A stretch of 64,000 bases of DNA from Alistipes sp. (GTDB lineage Bacteria > Bacteroidota > Bacteroidia > Bacteroidales > Rikenellaceae): positions 124,001 through 188,000 of the forward strand of contig JAGATC010000010.1 in assembly GCA_017621455.1 (NCBI GenBank), written 5' to 3'. Shown here piece after piece: positions 49,598 to 58,168 of the stretch. The first letter of the stretch is position 1, and each line of letters begins with the position of its first letter. Made by a program: the position numbers and the translations under genes. The notes below the pieces were generated by a model, which saw only the letters and a program-made list of their open reading frames with translations, did no database searches and was not told where the DNA came from.

Positions 49598-50077
49598 ATG
49601 AAGAGGCTAATCTATTTTCTGATGGCTCTTGTGGGCTTTGGTGCTGCGGGCTGCGAGGAGTTTAGCGCGGCGGAGTATGGTTGTCCCAATGTTAACTTCC
49701 GTGTTACGGCGCGTGTGGTCGACGAGGCGGGTGAGCCTATCGAGGGCATCCGTGTGGGCATCTACCACGAGGAGTGGGATGGTGGCTACGCGTGTGAGGA
49801 CTTCGAGGATAGAACAGGTTATACCGACTATCAAGGCTGTATAGATGCCTACGGCTCGCCGTTTGACGTTCCGGATAAGTTGGTGATCGAGGATGTCGAC
49901 GGCGAGGCTAATGGTGGCGAGTACGAGACACAGATTGTTGATGTTGTAGGCTTCGAGCAGACCGAGGAGGGCTCGGGTCACTGGTATGGTGGCGCTTATG
50001 AGGTACACCTTGGCGATGTAACAATGAAGCTAAAGGCCACTAATAGTGAGGACAACAGCGAAACAGCTAAGGAGTAA
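49598..50077 (+). CDS. Radical SAM-associated putative lipoprotein 3
   Basis: 159 residues. Lipobox around Cys19 (AAGC), AEYGCPNVNF, ARVVDEAGEPIEGIRVGIY, a longer middle loop with further Cys (YACEDFEDRTGY, QGCIDAYG), DVDGEANGGEYETQ and LGDVTMKLKAT. Same operon, 11 bases after member 2. Confidence 0.82.
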   Translation: MKRLIYFLMALVGFGAAGCEEFSAAEYGCPNVNFRVTARVVDEAGEPIEGIRVGIYHEEWDGGYACEDFEDRTGYTDYQGCIDAYGSPFDVPDKLVIEDVDGEANGGEYETQIVDVVGFEQTEEGSGHWYGGAYEVHLGDVTMKLKATNSEDNSETAKE

Positions 50078-50082
50078 CGGCT

Positions 50083-50496
50083 ATGAGACGACTTATTTAC
50101 GGACTGTTTGCTGTGGCTCTGCTTGCTGCGGTGGGCTGCGAGAAGGAGGTCTCGCACGAGGATCAATACTTTGTATTGTGGTTCTCGACAACCGTCGTGG
50201 ACGAGGCGGGTGAGCCTATCCAGGGTATCAAGGCTGCGCCTGTGGATGGTGAGTTTGTGGGTCGCACGGGCTACTCCGACTACAAGGGTAAGATAAGCGC
50301 GAGAGCATACCTCACACCGCGCACCGAGTGGGCAGTATGCTTCGAGGATGTCGATGGCGAGGCCAATGGTGGCATCTACGAATCAACGACAATAACCATT
50401 AACCCAAAGGCGCCAGTGAAGCCCGACGATTGGGGCTTTGTTGGCAGCGATGTGGTTACCATCGAGAAGGTGGTACTAAAGAAGAGTAATAACTAA
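50083..50496 (+). CDS. Radical SAM-associated putative lipoprotein 4
   Basis: 137 residues. Lipobox around Cys19 (AAVGC). It keeps TTVVDEAGEPIQGI, VGRTGYSDYKGKIS and FEDVDGEANGGIYES, but the YGCP block is replaced by QYFVLWF and the last strand is changed (VVTIEKVVLKKS). So the DGEANGG core is retained and YGCP lost in this copy. Confidence 0.8.
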   Translation: MRRLIYGLFAVALLAAVGCEKEVSHEDQYFVLWFSTTVVDEAGEPIQGIKAAPVDGEFVGRTGYSDYKGKISARAYLTPRTEWAVCFEDVDGEANGGIYESTTITINPKAPVKPDDWGFVGSDVVTIEKVVLKKSNN

Positions 50497-50501
50497 TAAC
50501 T

Positions 50502-50846
50502 ATGGGAAAGCTACTTACGCGACTATTTGCGCTATTTGGCATGACGCTCACCTGCGTGGCGTGCTACGGCGTGGGCTACACGGAGTTTAAGCCCGAGTTT
50601 TCGGCGACGGGACGCGTTGTCGACGGGGAGGGTATGCCCATCGAGGGTATCGAGGCATCTATTGCACCGAATAAGACTACGACGGATGAAAACGGCCGCT
50701 TCTACATCAGTGGTAGGAGTCCGTATATCTACTTCCACGATGTCGATGGTGAGGCCAATGGAGGCGAGTTTATCGACCAACATATAGAGCTTGAGGTTGA
50801 GGGGCAACAGCTCGAGTTGGGAGATATAACGCTCGAGCGAGAGTAG
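50502..50846 (+). CDS. Radical SAM-associated putative lipoprotein 5
   Basis: 114 residues, shortest full member. The signal contains Cys18 and Cys21 (TCVAC), either of which may be lipidated. It keeps GRVVDGEGMPIEGI, FHDVDGEANGGEFID and a closing strand LELGDITLERE. It lacks YGCP; GVGYTEF stands in its place. Confidence 0.8.
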   Translation: MGKLLTRLFALFGMTLTCVACYGVGYTEFKPEFSATGRVVDGEGMPIEGIEASIAPNKTTTDENGRFYISGRSPYIYFHDVDGEANGGEFIDQHIELEVEGQQLELGDITLERE

Positions 50847-50900
50847 ATGGCTAATATTGAGCAATTTGTAAATCGAACAAATATAAAACATTTATAATAT

Positions 50901-51083
50901 ATGAAACGACTACTTATATTTGCGCTTGGACTGTTGGGCTTCTCGTTAGCGTCGTGCGTCGAGATGTATGGCTGTCCTACGCCTGTGCAACGACCCTCAA
51001 CCGAGGAGGATAAGAGCGAGGAGGAGGAGAATAGCACCGAGGGTGAGGAGGATAGTAGCGCTGAGGCAGCCTTTGAGAATTAG
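50901..51083 (+). CDS. Minimal YGCP lipoprotein with acidic tail
   Basis: 60 residues. Lipobox LASC at Cys19, then VEMYGCPTPV and an acidic tail (TEEDKSEEEENSTEGEEDSS). It matches only the signal and YGCP block of the family; the VVDEAG and DGEANGG parts are missing. It is either a decayed relative cut by the repeat that follows or a minimal substrate. Confidence 0.65.
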   Translation: MKRLLIFALGLLGFSLASCVEMYGCPTPVQRPSTEEDKSEEEENSTEGEEDSSAEAAFEN

Positions 51084-51098
51084 CAACATCTGTATAGT

Positions 51099-51189
51099 CG
51101 TCATTCCGAGGGAGCGCAGCGACTGTGGGAATCTCATACCGAGACAACACACGAGATTGCCACGGCTTGTACCAAGCCTCGCAATGACG
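51099..51189 (+). repeat. Palindromic repeat of the CGTCATT family inside the rSAM operon
   Basis: It begins CGTCATTCCGAGGG and ends CCTCGCAATGACG; the ends are inverted repeats matching at 12 of 13 positions. The inner GAATCTC...GAGATTGCCACGG is also inverted. A different family from the GTCATCCTGAG repeats. Confidence 0.75.
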
Positions 51190-51219
51190 AGAGTATAATA
51201 TATTAATTATTAGGTGTAT

Positions 51220-51756
51220 ATGAAACGAATAGCAATAATCGTGGCATTGGGCGCGTTGGGTATCGCCTTTGCTGCGGCATCGCTCTGGGTGATGCTTAGC
51301 GGGGAGCGCAGTGCACGTGCCGTGCGCACGAAGTTCCGCATAGGTGGCGCTATGCTCACCCTTGCGTCAATGATTTCGCTCACCTCGTGTGGTGGGCCTG
51401 GCGACGAGTATGGCGTGTCGTGCTACGACCCTGCACCTCCTATAGAGAATGACCACCGTTGGAATCAGGGTGTAGCTAATAGCGAGCTTCGCAATGGCGA
51501 CAAGGTTGTGCTCTTCTACGAGTGCCGCTTCGGCAGTGAGGTAAAGGTGTCGCTCGTGACCGACGATGAGGGTGAAGATAGGGTGCTTTGCAGCCAGACA
51601 TATGAGGTAGTTAAGGGAGGAAATCAGCTTGAGTTTACCATCGAGGCTGGCGACTATCGCGGTCGTGCCCAGCTGTGCGTGGAGTACGACAAATATCAGG
51701 ATGGCGACGAGACTACCTGGCCTATGGGCGGTATCTTTGTAGCTATTGTAGACTAA
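51220..51756 (+). CDS. Lipobox-containing protein with extra N-terminal hydrophobic segment
   Basis: 178 residues from ATG 51220 (a GTG at 51214 would add two). Two hydrophobic stretches: IAIIVALGALGIAFAAASLW at the N-terminus and MLTLASMISLTSC, whose Cys57 looks like a lipobox. Then DEYGVSCYDPAPP, a variant of YGCP, and a beta-rich body (DKVVLFYECRFGSEVKVSL, GGNQLEFTIEAGDYRG). It directly precedes the first radical SAM gene (gap three bases), so is probably part of the same system. Confidence 0.68.
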   Translation: MKRIAIIVALGALGIAFAAASLWVMLSGERSARAVRTKFRIGGAMLTLASMISLTSCGGPGDEYGVSCYDPAPPIENDHRWNQGVANSELRNGDKVVLFYECRFGSEVKVSLVTDDEGEDRVLCSQTYEVVKGGNQLEFTIEAGDYRGRAQLCVEYDKYQDGDETTWPMGGIFVAIVD

Positions 51757-51759
51757 GTT

Positions 51760-52794
51760 ATGCTCTTTGCGCGTCGTAAAAAGTTGGAGTTGGGAGTGGT
51801 GGTATTCGAGCTTACGGATGCCTGCAATCAGGCGTGTAAGTTCTGCTACAACCACTTTAAGGGTGCCTCGGGCTATTGTACCCCCGAGCCTCCCGACTTC
51901 CGTGTGGCTGAGCGTACACTAAAAAAGCTCCTTAACGAGGCATCGATTGCAAGCCTCTCGCTCTCGGGTGGCGAGCCGATGCTTATGCCGCGCATCCACG
52001 ACCTTGTCTTTAAGGCGCGCTTTGCAGGCTCGAATGTCAATGTGCTCACTAATGGCACACTGCTTAAGGATGATGACATCGCCATATTCAACGACATTGG
52101 CGTGGCGATGATTCAGATACCCATCCTCTCTACCGATGCCGCTACGCACGATGCGCTCACCTCGCTTTCGGGCTCGTGGGAGCGCGCTACGGCTGCGGCA
52201 CGCAAGGTGGCAGCAACGCGTGCGGGGTGGCTTGCGCCAGTGCTGATACTCACGCACCAGAACCTCGCAACAATAGAGCCCACGCTGGAGCTATATGCCG
52301 AGCTGGGGGCGACCAACATCCTTGTCAACCGCTTCAATATCGGTGGCCTCGGCATAGGCAATGCCCGCGAGCTTGTGATGTCGCACGCTGAGCTACGTGA
52401 GGCATTCGCTCGCGCCAATGCCAAGCTGCAACAACTTAACCTTCGGGCGCATAGCGGAGTATGCACGCCGATGTGCGTGCTCAACCCTAAGGAGTATTCA
52501 AATATAACCTTTACGCACTGCACCACCGACCTACGTTCGCGACCACTCACGGTGAACTACCGTGGCGATGTGCGCTTCTGCAACCACTCGCCGCGCGTGT
52601 TGGGCAATATCCACCAAGAGTCGCTCGATGCGATTTTAGAGCGTTCGCAGTCGGATGGTTACTTTGCCTCACGCCCCGCGGAGTGTGCCTCGTGCACGCT
52701 GTGGGAGCGTTGCCGTGGAGGCTGCCGTGCCGCCTCGGAGCAACTATACGGCACTTTCGACCGTGTAGACCCAGTGCTTTCAACTGATAACTAA
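51760..52794 (+). CDS. Radical SAM/SPASM protein 1
   Basis: 344 residues. The [4Fe-4S]-SAM motif CxxxCxxC is ACNQACKFCY (Cys22, 26, 29), with LSLSGGEPML for SAM. The C-terminal SPASM-type region has several cysteines: GDVRFCNHSPRVLGNI and CASCTLWERCRGGC. Such proteins modify peptides or proteins, or act as metalloenzyme maturases. Immediately downstream of the lipoprotein family, and followed 14 bases later by a second radical SAM gene. Confidence 0.88.
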   Translation: MLFARRKKLELGVVVFELTDACNQACKFCYNHFKGASGYCTPEPPDFRVAERTLKKLLNEASIASLSLSGGEPMLMPRIHDLVFKARFAGSNVNVLTNGTLLKDDDIAIFNDIGVAMIQIPILSTDAATHDALTSLSGSWERATAAARKVAATRAGWLAPVLILTHQNLATIEPTLELYAELGATNILVNRFNIGGLGIGNARELVMSHAELREAFARANAKLQQLNLRAHSGVCTPMCVLNPKEYSNITFTHCTTDLRSRPLTVNYRGDVRFCNHSPRVLGNIHQESLDAILERSQSDGYFASRPAECASCTLWERCRGGCRAASEQLYGTFDRVDPVLSTDN

Positions 52795-52807
52795 CAACAA
52801 ACGATAT

Positions 52808-53884
52808 ATGGGAAAACGCATAGGACCGCGCCAATGGGTCGCGCTCAAGCTATTTAAGAAACTGCGCCAGATACGTCGCGATGAGCACATACTAAATACA
52901 CTTTTTTGGGAGTGCACCCTGCGCTGTAACTTGCAGTGCCGCCACTGCGGTAGCGACTGCCGAGTAGACTCCGCGCTAAAGGATATGCCGGCAAAAGATT
53001 TTTTCCGTGTGCTCGACAACGAGATTACGCCCAATGTCAACCCCAACAAGGTGCTTGTCATCCTCTCGGGAGGCGAGGTGCTTGTGCGTAAGGATTTGGA
53101 GGAGATAGGCATCAACCTCTACCGTCGTGGCTACCCTTGGGGTATGGTGACTAACGGTCTCGGCCTCTCGCGCCAGCGTCTCGACTCGCTTATCCGCTCG
53201 GGTCTGCACTCTATAACTGTCTCGCTCGACGGCTTCGAGGAGCACCACTACCATATCCGCCAAAACAAGGATAGCTTCCAGCGCGCTGTGGAGGCCATTA
53301 GGATGATTTCGGCCGACAAGGAGCTTGTCTCGGACGTGGTTACGTGCGTAACTCCCGCGCTGCTACCCCGCTTGGAGGAGTTTAAGGAGTTTCTATACTC
53401 GCTTGGCGTGCGCCAGTGGCGTCTCTTTACCATCTTCCCCGTAGGTCGTGCCGCTACCGACCCCACGCTACAGCTCAACGACGAGGAGTTCACCTACGTG
53501 ATGCAGTTTATCGAGCAGTGTCGTAAGGAGGGACGTGTTAAGGCATCATACGGCTGCGAGGGCTTCCTTGCGGGCTACGAGATGCGTGTGCGCACCAACC
53601 CGTTCGAGTGCTATGCGGGCGTGGGCGTCGCCTCTATTCGCGTCAATGGCGACATCTCGGGCTGTACCTCGGTGCGTGCTAACTTCACGCAGGGTAACAT
53701 ATATGAGGATAACTTCTGGGATGTGTGGCAAAACCGCTTCGAGAAGTTCCGCAACCGCGACTGGGCGAAGAAGGGCAAGTGTGCCGACTGCAAGATGTGG
53801 CAGTACTGCGAGGGTAACGGCATGCACCTCTACGACGATGACGAGAATCTGCTCGTCTGTCACTACCATAGACTAACCAAGTAG
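52808..53884 (+). CDS. Radical SAM/SPASM protein 2 (rSAM/lipoprotein system type)
   Basis: 358 residues. CxxxCxxC in LRCNLQCRHCGSDC (Cys40, 44, 47), VILSGGEVLVRKDLEEIG and VSLDGFEEHHYHIR; the SPASM region has ECYAGVGVASIRVNGDISGC and CADCKMWQYCEGN. The layout fits the family annotated as the radical SAM protein of the rSAM/lipoprotein system (TIGR04133 as I recall; not checked). Last gene of the operon. Unlike enzyme 1 its N-terminus has a basic, Trp-containing start (KRIGPRQWVALKLFKKLRQI). Confidence 0.88.
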   Translation: MGKRIGPRQWVALKLFKKLRQIRRDEHILNTLFWECTLRCNLQCRHCGSDCRVDSALKDMPAKDFFRVLDNEITPNVNPNKVLVILSGGEVLVRKDLEEIGINLYRRGYPWGMVTNGLGLSRQRLDSLIRSGLHSITVSLDGFEEHHYHIRQNKDSFQRAVEAIRMISADKELVSDVVTCVTPALLPRLEEFKEFLYSLGVRQWRLFTIFPVGRAATDPTLQLNDEEFTYVMQFIEQCRKEGRVKASYGCEGFLAGYEMRVRTNPFECYAGVGVASIRVNGDISGCTSVRANFTQGNIYEDNFWDVWQNRFEKFRNRDWAKKGKCADCKMWQYCEGNGMHLYDDDENLLVCHYHRLTK

Positions 53885-53914
53885 CATAAACATAATAGTA
53901 GTGATGATGGATGG

Positions 53915-53945
53915 GGACGCTTTGTAGCGTCCTCTTCCTTTTTTT
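53915..53945 (+). terminator. Terminator of the rSAM operon
   Basis: GGACGCT pairs with AGCGTCC (loop TTGT), then CTTCC and seven T. Confidence 0.85.
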
Positions 53946-53968
53946 GAGAATAATTATTGTACTACGTA

Positions 53969-53999
53969 TTGATAAAATAAAATAATAACTTTATCTTTA
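53969..53999 (+). promoter_or_regulatory. Probable promoter of the GDSL lipoprotein gene
   Basis: TTG at 53969-53971, 20 bases, then TATCTTTA at 53992-53999, one mismatch from TAnnTTTG. Confidence 0.45.
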
Positions 54000-54023
54000 T
54001 GGCTAATTTAATATAGTACGACT

Positions 54024-54785
54024 ATGAAGCGAGAGGTTTTCGTTGTGGCTGTTGCGGCTATGCTCCTGGTGAGCGGCTGCTATGCTCAGGTGGGTAGCGT
54101 CGAGAGACGTGATGGAGGAGTTGTCTACCATATAGACTCCACGTTGCCAGTGGATTATGTTGAGGATATGGAGTGGGTGCTCCGCTACGACAATAACGAC
54201 GTAGAGGAGCTACGACAGCGTGCGCTAACAGAAGATAAGGAGTGTGATGTACTCTTCTTCGGTAGCTCGTCGATACGCCTTTGGAGGAGCCTGCAAGAGG
54301 ATATGGCTCCTCTCAAGGTCGTTAATCGTGGCTATGGTGGTGCTCAGTTGCGCGACATACACTACAACTACGAGACGGTGCTCGCAGATTATAGGCCTCG
54401 TGCCTTTGTATTCTACTGCGACAACGACCTTGGTGGCTTTGGTCGCGACCTCTACCCGACACAGCTCTTTGACCTCTATCGTCTGCTTGTCGAGCGCCTC
54501 AAGGGTGACTATCCTGACTGTCCGATATATATCCTCTCGATAAAGTTTAACGAGAACCGTGCCCATAAGCGTGAGGAGCATCGCCTGTTCAACGCCCTTA
54601 TGGCGGACTATGCTGAATATACCGATGGCGTTACGTTTGTCGATGTGAATACGCCACTTTTGAATGAGGATGGTAGCGTTAATAATGGCTACTTTGAGCA
54701 GGACCTTCTGCATGTAAACCGCAAGGGTTATGCCGTCTGGACATCGGTGCTTAAGCCTATGTTAATCGAGGAATTACAGCGATAA
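54024..54785 (+). CDS. SGNH/GDSL-family hydrolase lipoprotein
   Basis: 253 residues. Lipobox around Cys19 (VSGCY). The nucleophile motif is VLFFGSSSIRLW, then VNRGYGGAQLRDIHY (oxyanion Gly), FYCDNDLGG (Asn block) and the catalytic D-x-x-H in DLLHVNRKGYAVW. These are the four blocks of the SGNH esterase/lipase group, which in Bacteroidota often removes acetyl groups from sugars. Single-gene unit with a hairpin 108 bases downstream. Confidence 0.87.
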   Translation: MKREVFVVAVAAMLLVSGCYAQVGSVERRDGGVVYHIDSTLPVDYVEDMEWVLRYDNNDVEELRQRALTEDKECDVLFFGSSSIRLWRSLQEDMAPLKVVNRGYGGAQLRDIHYNYETVLADYRPRAFVFYCDNDLGGFGRDLYPTQLFDLYRLLVERLKGDYPDCPIYILSIKFNENRAHKREEHRLFNALMADYAEYTDGVTFVDVNTPLLNEDGSVNNGYFEQDLLHVNRKGYAVWTSVLKPMLIEELQR

Positions 54786-54892
54786 CCACTCGAATTGGTC
54801 GTATGTGAATCATAGTCCAAAAATGGACTAAATACGAAATTTGTGTTTTCGGGCGTCCTACTCCGACCTCGAAAAATGAGCTAAAAATCGTA

Positions 54893-54923
54893 AGATGCTA
54901 ATTAATAGCGTTTTGCGATTTTT
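54893..54923 (+). terminator. Terminator after the GDSL gene
   Basis: AAAAATCGTAA pairs with TTGCGATTTTT (one G-U), with an inner GCTA/TAGC stem. Confidence 0.65.
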
Positions 54924-55024
54924 GTCATAAATAGCTGCTTATAGTTTTGAAAAACGAATAAGAAAAATATATGGGATTTTCACAAGTTTTCAACATTTTG
55001 GGTCGAAAAAAGTGGCTATATATA

Positions 55025-55053
55025 TTGTATGTCAGAAAAAATGCCTATCTTTG
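55025..55053 (+). promoter_or_regulatory. Bacteroidota promoter of the ribosomal protein operon
   Basis: TTG at 55025-55027, 18 bases, then TATCTTTG at 55046-55053. The leader to rpsL is about 65 bases. Confidence 0.6.
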
Positions 55054-55120
55054 CGGGCAATTTCTCGCAAAAGGGAATTGAAATAGTTAACAAAAATTTA
55101 AAGGACAAAAAGTTTTAAAG

Positions 55121-55504
55121 ATGCCAACTATTCAACAGTTAGTAAGAAACGGTCGAGTGAGCATGGTCGAGAAGAGTAAGTCGCCTGCCCTCGCAGCGTG
55201 TCCTCAGCGCCGTGGAGTTTGTACTCGTGTGTACACCACAACTCCTAAGAAGCCTAACTCGGCTATGCGTAAGGTTGCACGTGTAAGATTGACTAATGGC
55301 AAGGAGGTCAACGCCTACATCCCAGGTGAGGGCCACAACTTGCAGGAGCACTCAATCGTGCTCGTTCGTGGTGGTCGTGTTAAGGACCTCCCAGGTGTTC
55401 GTTACCACCTCGTACGTGGTGCACTCGATTCAGCAGGTGTAGACGGTCGTCGTCAGCGTCGCTCGAAGTATGGTGCTAAGCGTCCAAAGGCTGGTAAGAA
55501 GTAA
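55121..55504 (+). CDS. rpsL: 30S ribosomal protein S12
   Basis: 127 residues. [12 protein letters not shown] start, [18 protein letters not shown] and [13 protein letters not shown] carry the lysines at the streptomycin-relevant sites (equivalent to E. coli K42 and K87) in their normal, sensitive state. Decoding-centre protein; first gene of the str operon. Confidence 0.99.
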   Translation: MPTIQQLVRNGRVSMVEKSKSPALAACPQRRGVCTRVYTTTPKKPNSAMRKVARVRLTNGKEVNAYIPGEGHNLQEHSIVLVRGGRVKDLPGVRYHLVRGALDSAGVDGRRQRRSKYGAKRPKAGKK

Positions 55505-55547
55505 AAAAGAAATTTAGGAATTGTATTTAATTAATTAGCAAGTAACA

Positions 55548-56024
55548 ATGAGAAAAGCTAAGCCAAGAAAGCGAATTCTACTTCCGGATCCGAAGTTCAA
55601 CGATGTAGAGGTAACTCGTTTCGTGAACAACCTTATGCTGGATGGTAAGAAGAGTATTGCTTACACTATCTTCTACGATGCATTGGAGATGGTAGGCAAG
55701 AAGATGAAGGATGCTGATAAATCTCCATTGGAGGTCTGGAAACAGGCTCTTGAGAATATCACACCTCAGGTCGAAGTAAAGTCAAAGCGTATCGGTGGTG
55801 CGACATTCCAGGTTCCCACGGAGGTTCGTCCCGAGCGCAAAGTTTCGATTTCCATGAAAAACCTTGTCCTTTATTCACGTAAGCGTTCGGGCAAGTCAAT
55901 GGCAGAGAAGCTCTCAGCAGAGATAGTAGATGCCTACAACCAGCAGGGTGCTGCCTTCAAGCGTAAGGAGGAGATGCACCGTATGGCAGAGGCTAACAAG
56001 GCATTTGCACACTTCAGATTCTAA
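55548..56024 (+). CDS. rpsG: 30S ribosomal protein S7
   Basis: 158 residues. MRKAKPRKR start, [33 protein letters not shown] and [21 protein letters not shown] end are standard S7. Nucleates assembly of the 30S head and touches the E-site tRNA. 43 bases after rpsL. Confidence 0.99.
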   Translation: MRKAKPRKRILLPDPKFNDVEVTRFVNNLMLDGKKSIAYTIFYDALEMVGKKMKDADKSPLEVWKQALENITPQVEVKSKRIGGATFQVPTEVRPERKVSISMKNLVLYSRKRSGKSMAEKLSAEIVDAYNQQGAAFKRKEEMHRMAEANKAFAHFRF

Positions 56025-56039
56025 AAAACGTAGACCAAG

Positions 56040-58151
56040 ATGGCAAGAGATCTTAAATATACTCGTAATATCGGTATCATGGCTCACATCGATGCCGGTA
56101 AGACCACTACCTCGGAGCGTATCCTCTTCTATACAGGTAAGACTCACAAGATTGGTGAGACTCACGAGGGTGGTGCCACCATGGACTGGATGGTTCAGGA
56201 GCAGGAGCGTGGTATTACCATTACCTCTGCTGCAACCACAGCGTTTTGGAACTACAAGGGTAATCAGTACCAGATCAACTTGATTGATACCCCAGGACAC
56301 GTTGACTTTACCGTTGAGGTTGAGCGTTCACTCCGTGTATTGGATGGCGCTGTTGCAACCTTCTGCGCAGTAGGTGGTGTTGAGCCCCAGTCTGAGACCG
56401 TATGGCGTCAGGCAGATAAGTACAACGTTCCTCGTATTGGTTACGTTAACAAGATGGACCGTACTGGCGCGGACTTCTTCGCAGTATGTGCCCAGATTAA
56501 GGAGCACTTCGGTGCAACAGCTCTTCCCGTAGTATTGCCTATCGGTTCGGAGGATAAGTTCGAGGGTATCGTTGACCTTATCTACAACAACGCGTTGTAC
56601 TACTACGACGATAAGACCGTTCGCGACAACTTCGAGGTTAAGGAGATTCCTGACTTCATGAAGGAGGAGGCAGCCGAGTGGCGCGCTAAGCTTATCGAGG
56701 AGGTTGCAGCTACCGACGACGCTCTTATGGAGAAGTTCTTCGAGGATCCCGATTCTATCACTCCCGATGAGCTCATCGCAGCTATCCGTAAGGCTACCAT
56801 CAACATGACTTTGGTGCCTATGATGTGCGGTTCGTCGTTCCACAACAAGGGCGTTCAGAAGCTCCTCGACTATGTAATGGCATTCCTTCCATCACCATTG
56901 GATGTGCCTGCAGTTGAGGGTACTAACCCCAAGACTGACGAGATGGAGAAGCGTGAGGCATCAGTTAATGAGCCTTTCTGCGGTCTTGCGTTTAAGATTG
57001 CAACTGACCCCTTCGTAGGTCGCTTGTGCTTCATCCGCGTTTACTCTGGTGCTTTGGATGCCGGTTCTTATGTTTATAACGCGCGTAGCGGCAAGCGTGA
57101 GCGTATCTCACGTATCTACCAGATGCACGCTAACAAGCAGAACCCTATGGAGCGCGTAGAGGCAGGTGATATCTGCGCAGCTATCGGCTTCAAGGAGATT
57201 CGCACCGGTGATACTCTTACCGCTGAGAATGCACCTATCGTACTCGAGCAGATGACCTTCCCCGAGCCCGTTATCGGTCTTGCGGTTGAGCCTAAGACTC
57301 AGAAGGATCTCGACAAGCTCGGTATCGCTCTTGCGAAGCTCGCAGAGGAGGATCCTACCTTCACCGTACGTACCGACGAGGAGAGTGGCCAGACCATTAT
57401 CTCAGGTATGGGTGAGCTTCACCTCGACATCATCGTTGACCGTTTGAAGCGTGAGTTCGGCGTAGAGATTAACCAGGGTGCTCCCCAGGTTAACTACAAG
57501 GAGGCTCTTACTCAGACTGTTCAGCACCGCGAGGTATTCAAGAAGCAGACTGGTGGTCGTGGTAAGTTCGCTGACATCATCTTCGAGATTGGTCCCGCAG
57601 ATGAGGGCGTTACAGGTCTTCAGTTCGTTGACGAGGTTAAGGGTGGTAACATTCCTAAGGAGTATATCCCCGCTGTTCAGAAGGGCTTCGAGTCAGCAAT
57701 GGCAAACGGCGCTTTGGCAGGTTACACCATCGACTCAATGAAGGTTACCTTGAAGGATGGTTCGTTCCACCCCGTCGATTCAGATCAGCTCTCGTTCGAG
57801 ATCTGTGCTCGTAACGGTTTCCGTCAGGCAGCTCCTAAGGCAGGTTCAGTTATCATGGAGCCTATGATGAATGTAGAGGTTGTAACTCCCGAGGAGAGCA
57901 TGGGTGACATCATCGGCGATATGAACAAGCGTCGTGGTCAGATCCAGGGTATGGAGTCTAAGGGTACAGCTCGTGTTGTTAAGGCACGTGTTCCCCTCTC
58001 AGAGATGTTCGGTTATGTAACCGTACTTCGTACCATCTCTTCTGGTCGTGCAACATCATCAATGGAGTTCTCACACTTCGAGGAGGTTCCTGCAAACCTT
58101 GCAAAGGAGATCATCGAGAAGTCGAGCGGTAAGCGTAAGGATTTAGAGTAA
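56040..58151 (+). CDS. fusA: Elongation factor G
   Basis: 703 residues. G1 [16 protein letters not shown], switch region [11 protein letters not shown]3 DTPGHVDF, G4 NKMD, and domains III-V to the C-terminus [12 protein letters not shown]. GTPase that drives translocation and, with RRF, ribosome recycling. Sits between rpsG and rpsJ, with no tuf gene here, as is common in Bacteroidota. Confidence 0.99.
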   Translation: MARDLKYTRNIGIMAHIDAGKTTTSERILFYTGKTHKIGETHEGGATMDWMVQEQERGITITSAATTAFWNYKGNQYQINLIDTPGHVDFTVEVERSLRVLDGAVATFCAVGGVEPQSETVWRQADKYNVPRIGYVNKMDRTGADFFAVCAQIKEHFGATALPVVLPIGSEDKFEGIVDLIYNNALYYYDDKTVRDNFEVKEIPDFMKEEAAEWRAKLIEEVAATDDALMEKFFEDPDSITPDELIAAIRKATINMTLVPMMCGSSFHNKGVQKLLDYVMAFLPSPLDVPAVEGTNPKTDEMEKREASVNEPFCGLAFKIATDPFVGRLCFIRVYSGALDAGSYVYNARSGKRERISRIYQMHANKQNPMERVEAGDICAAIGFKEIRTGDTLTAENAPIVLEQMTFPEPVIGLAVEPKTQKDLDKLGIALAKLAEEDPTFTVRTDEESGQTIISGMGELHLDIIVDRLKREFGVEINQGAPQVNYKEALTQTVQHREVFKKQTGGRGKFADIIFEIGPADEGVTGLQFVDEVKGGNIPKEYIPAVQKGFESAMANGALAGYTIDSMKVTLKDGSFHPVDSDQLSFEICARNGFRQAAPKAGSVIMEPMMNVEVVTPEESMGDIIGDMNKRRGQIQGMESKGTARVVKARVPLSEMFGYVTVLRTISSGRATSSMEFSHFEEVPANLAKEIIEKSSGKRKDLE

Positions 58152-58168
58152 AAAAAAGGAGATTATAT

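Larger units (their letters stand above)
54786..55120. other. Intergenic region before the ribosomal protein operon
   Basis: 335 bases, AT-rich, no gene. It holds a hairpin with T-run at 54893-54923 that can end the GDSL transcript, and the rpsL promoter near its right end. Confidence 0.7.

Noticed and set aside
51099-51189. tRNA or small structured RNA gene in the rSAM operon gap
   Set aside because: The sequence folds as one imperfect palindrome without cloverleaf features; it matches the pattern of dispersed palindromic repeats.
48032-53884. Classical RiPP cluster (short precursor with leader peptide)
   Set aside because: The candidate substrates are 60-207 residue lipoproteins with SPII signals and no export ABC transporter or peptidase is present, so a RiPP-type natural product is not supported.
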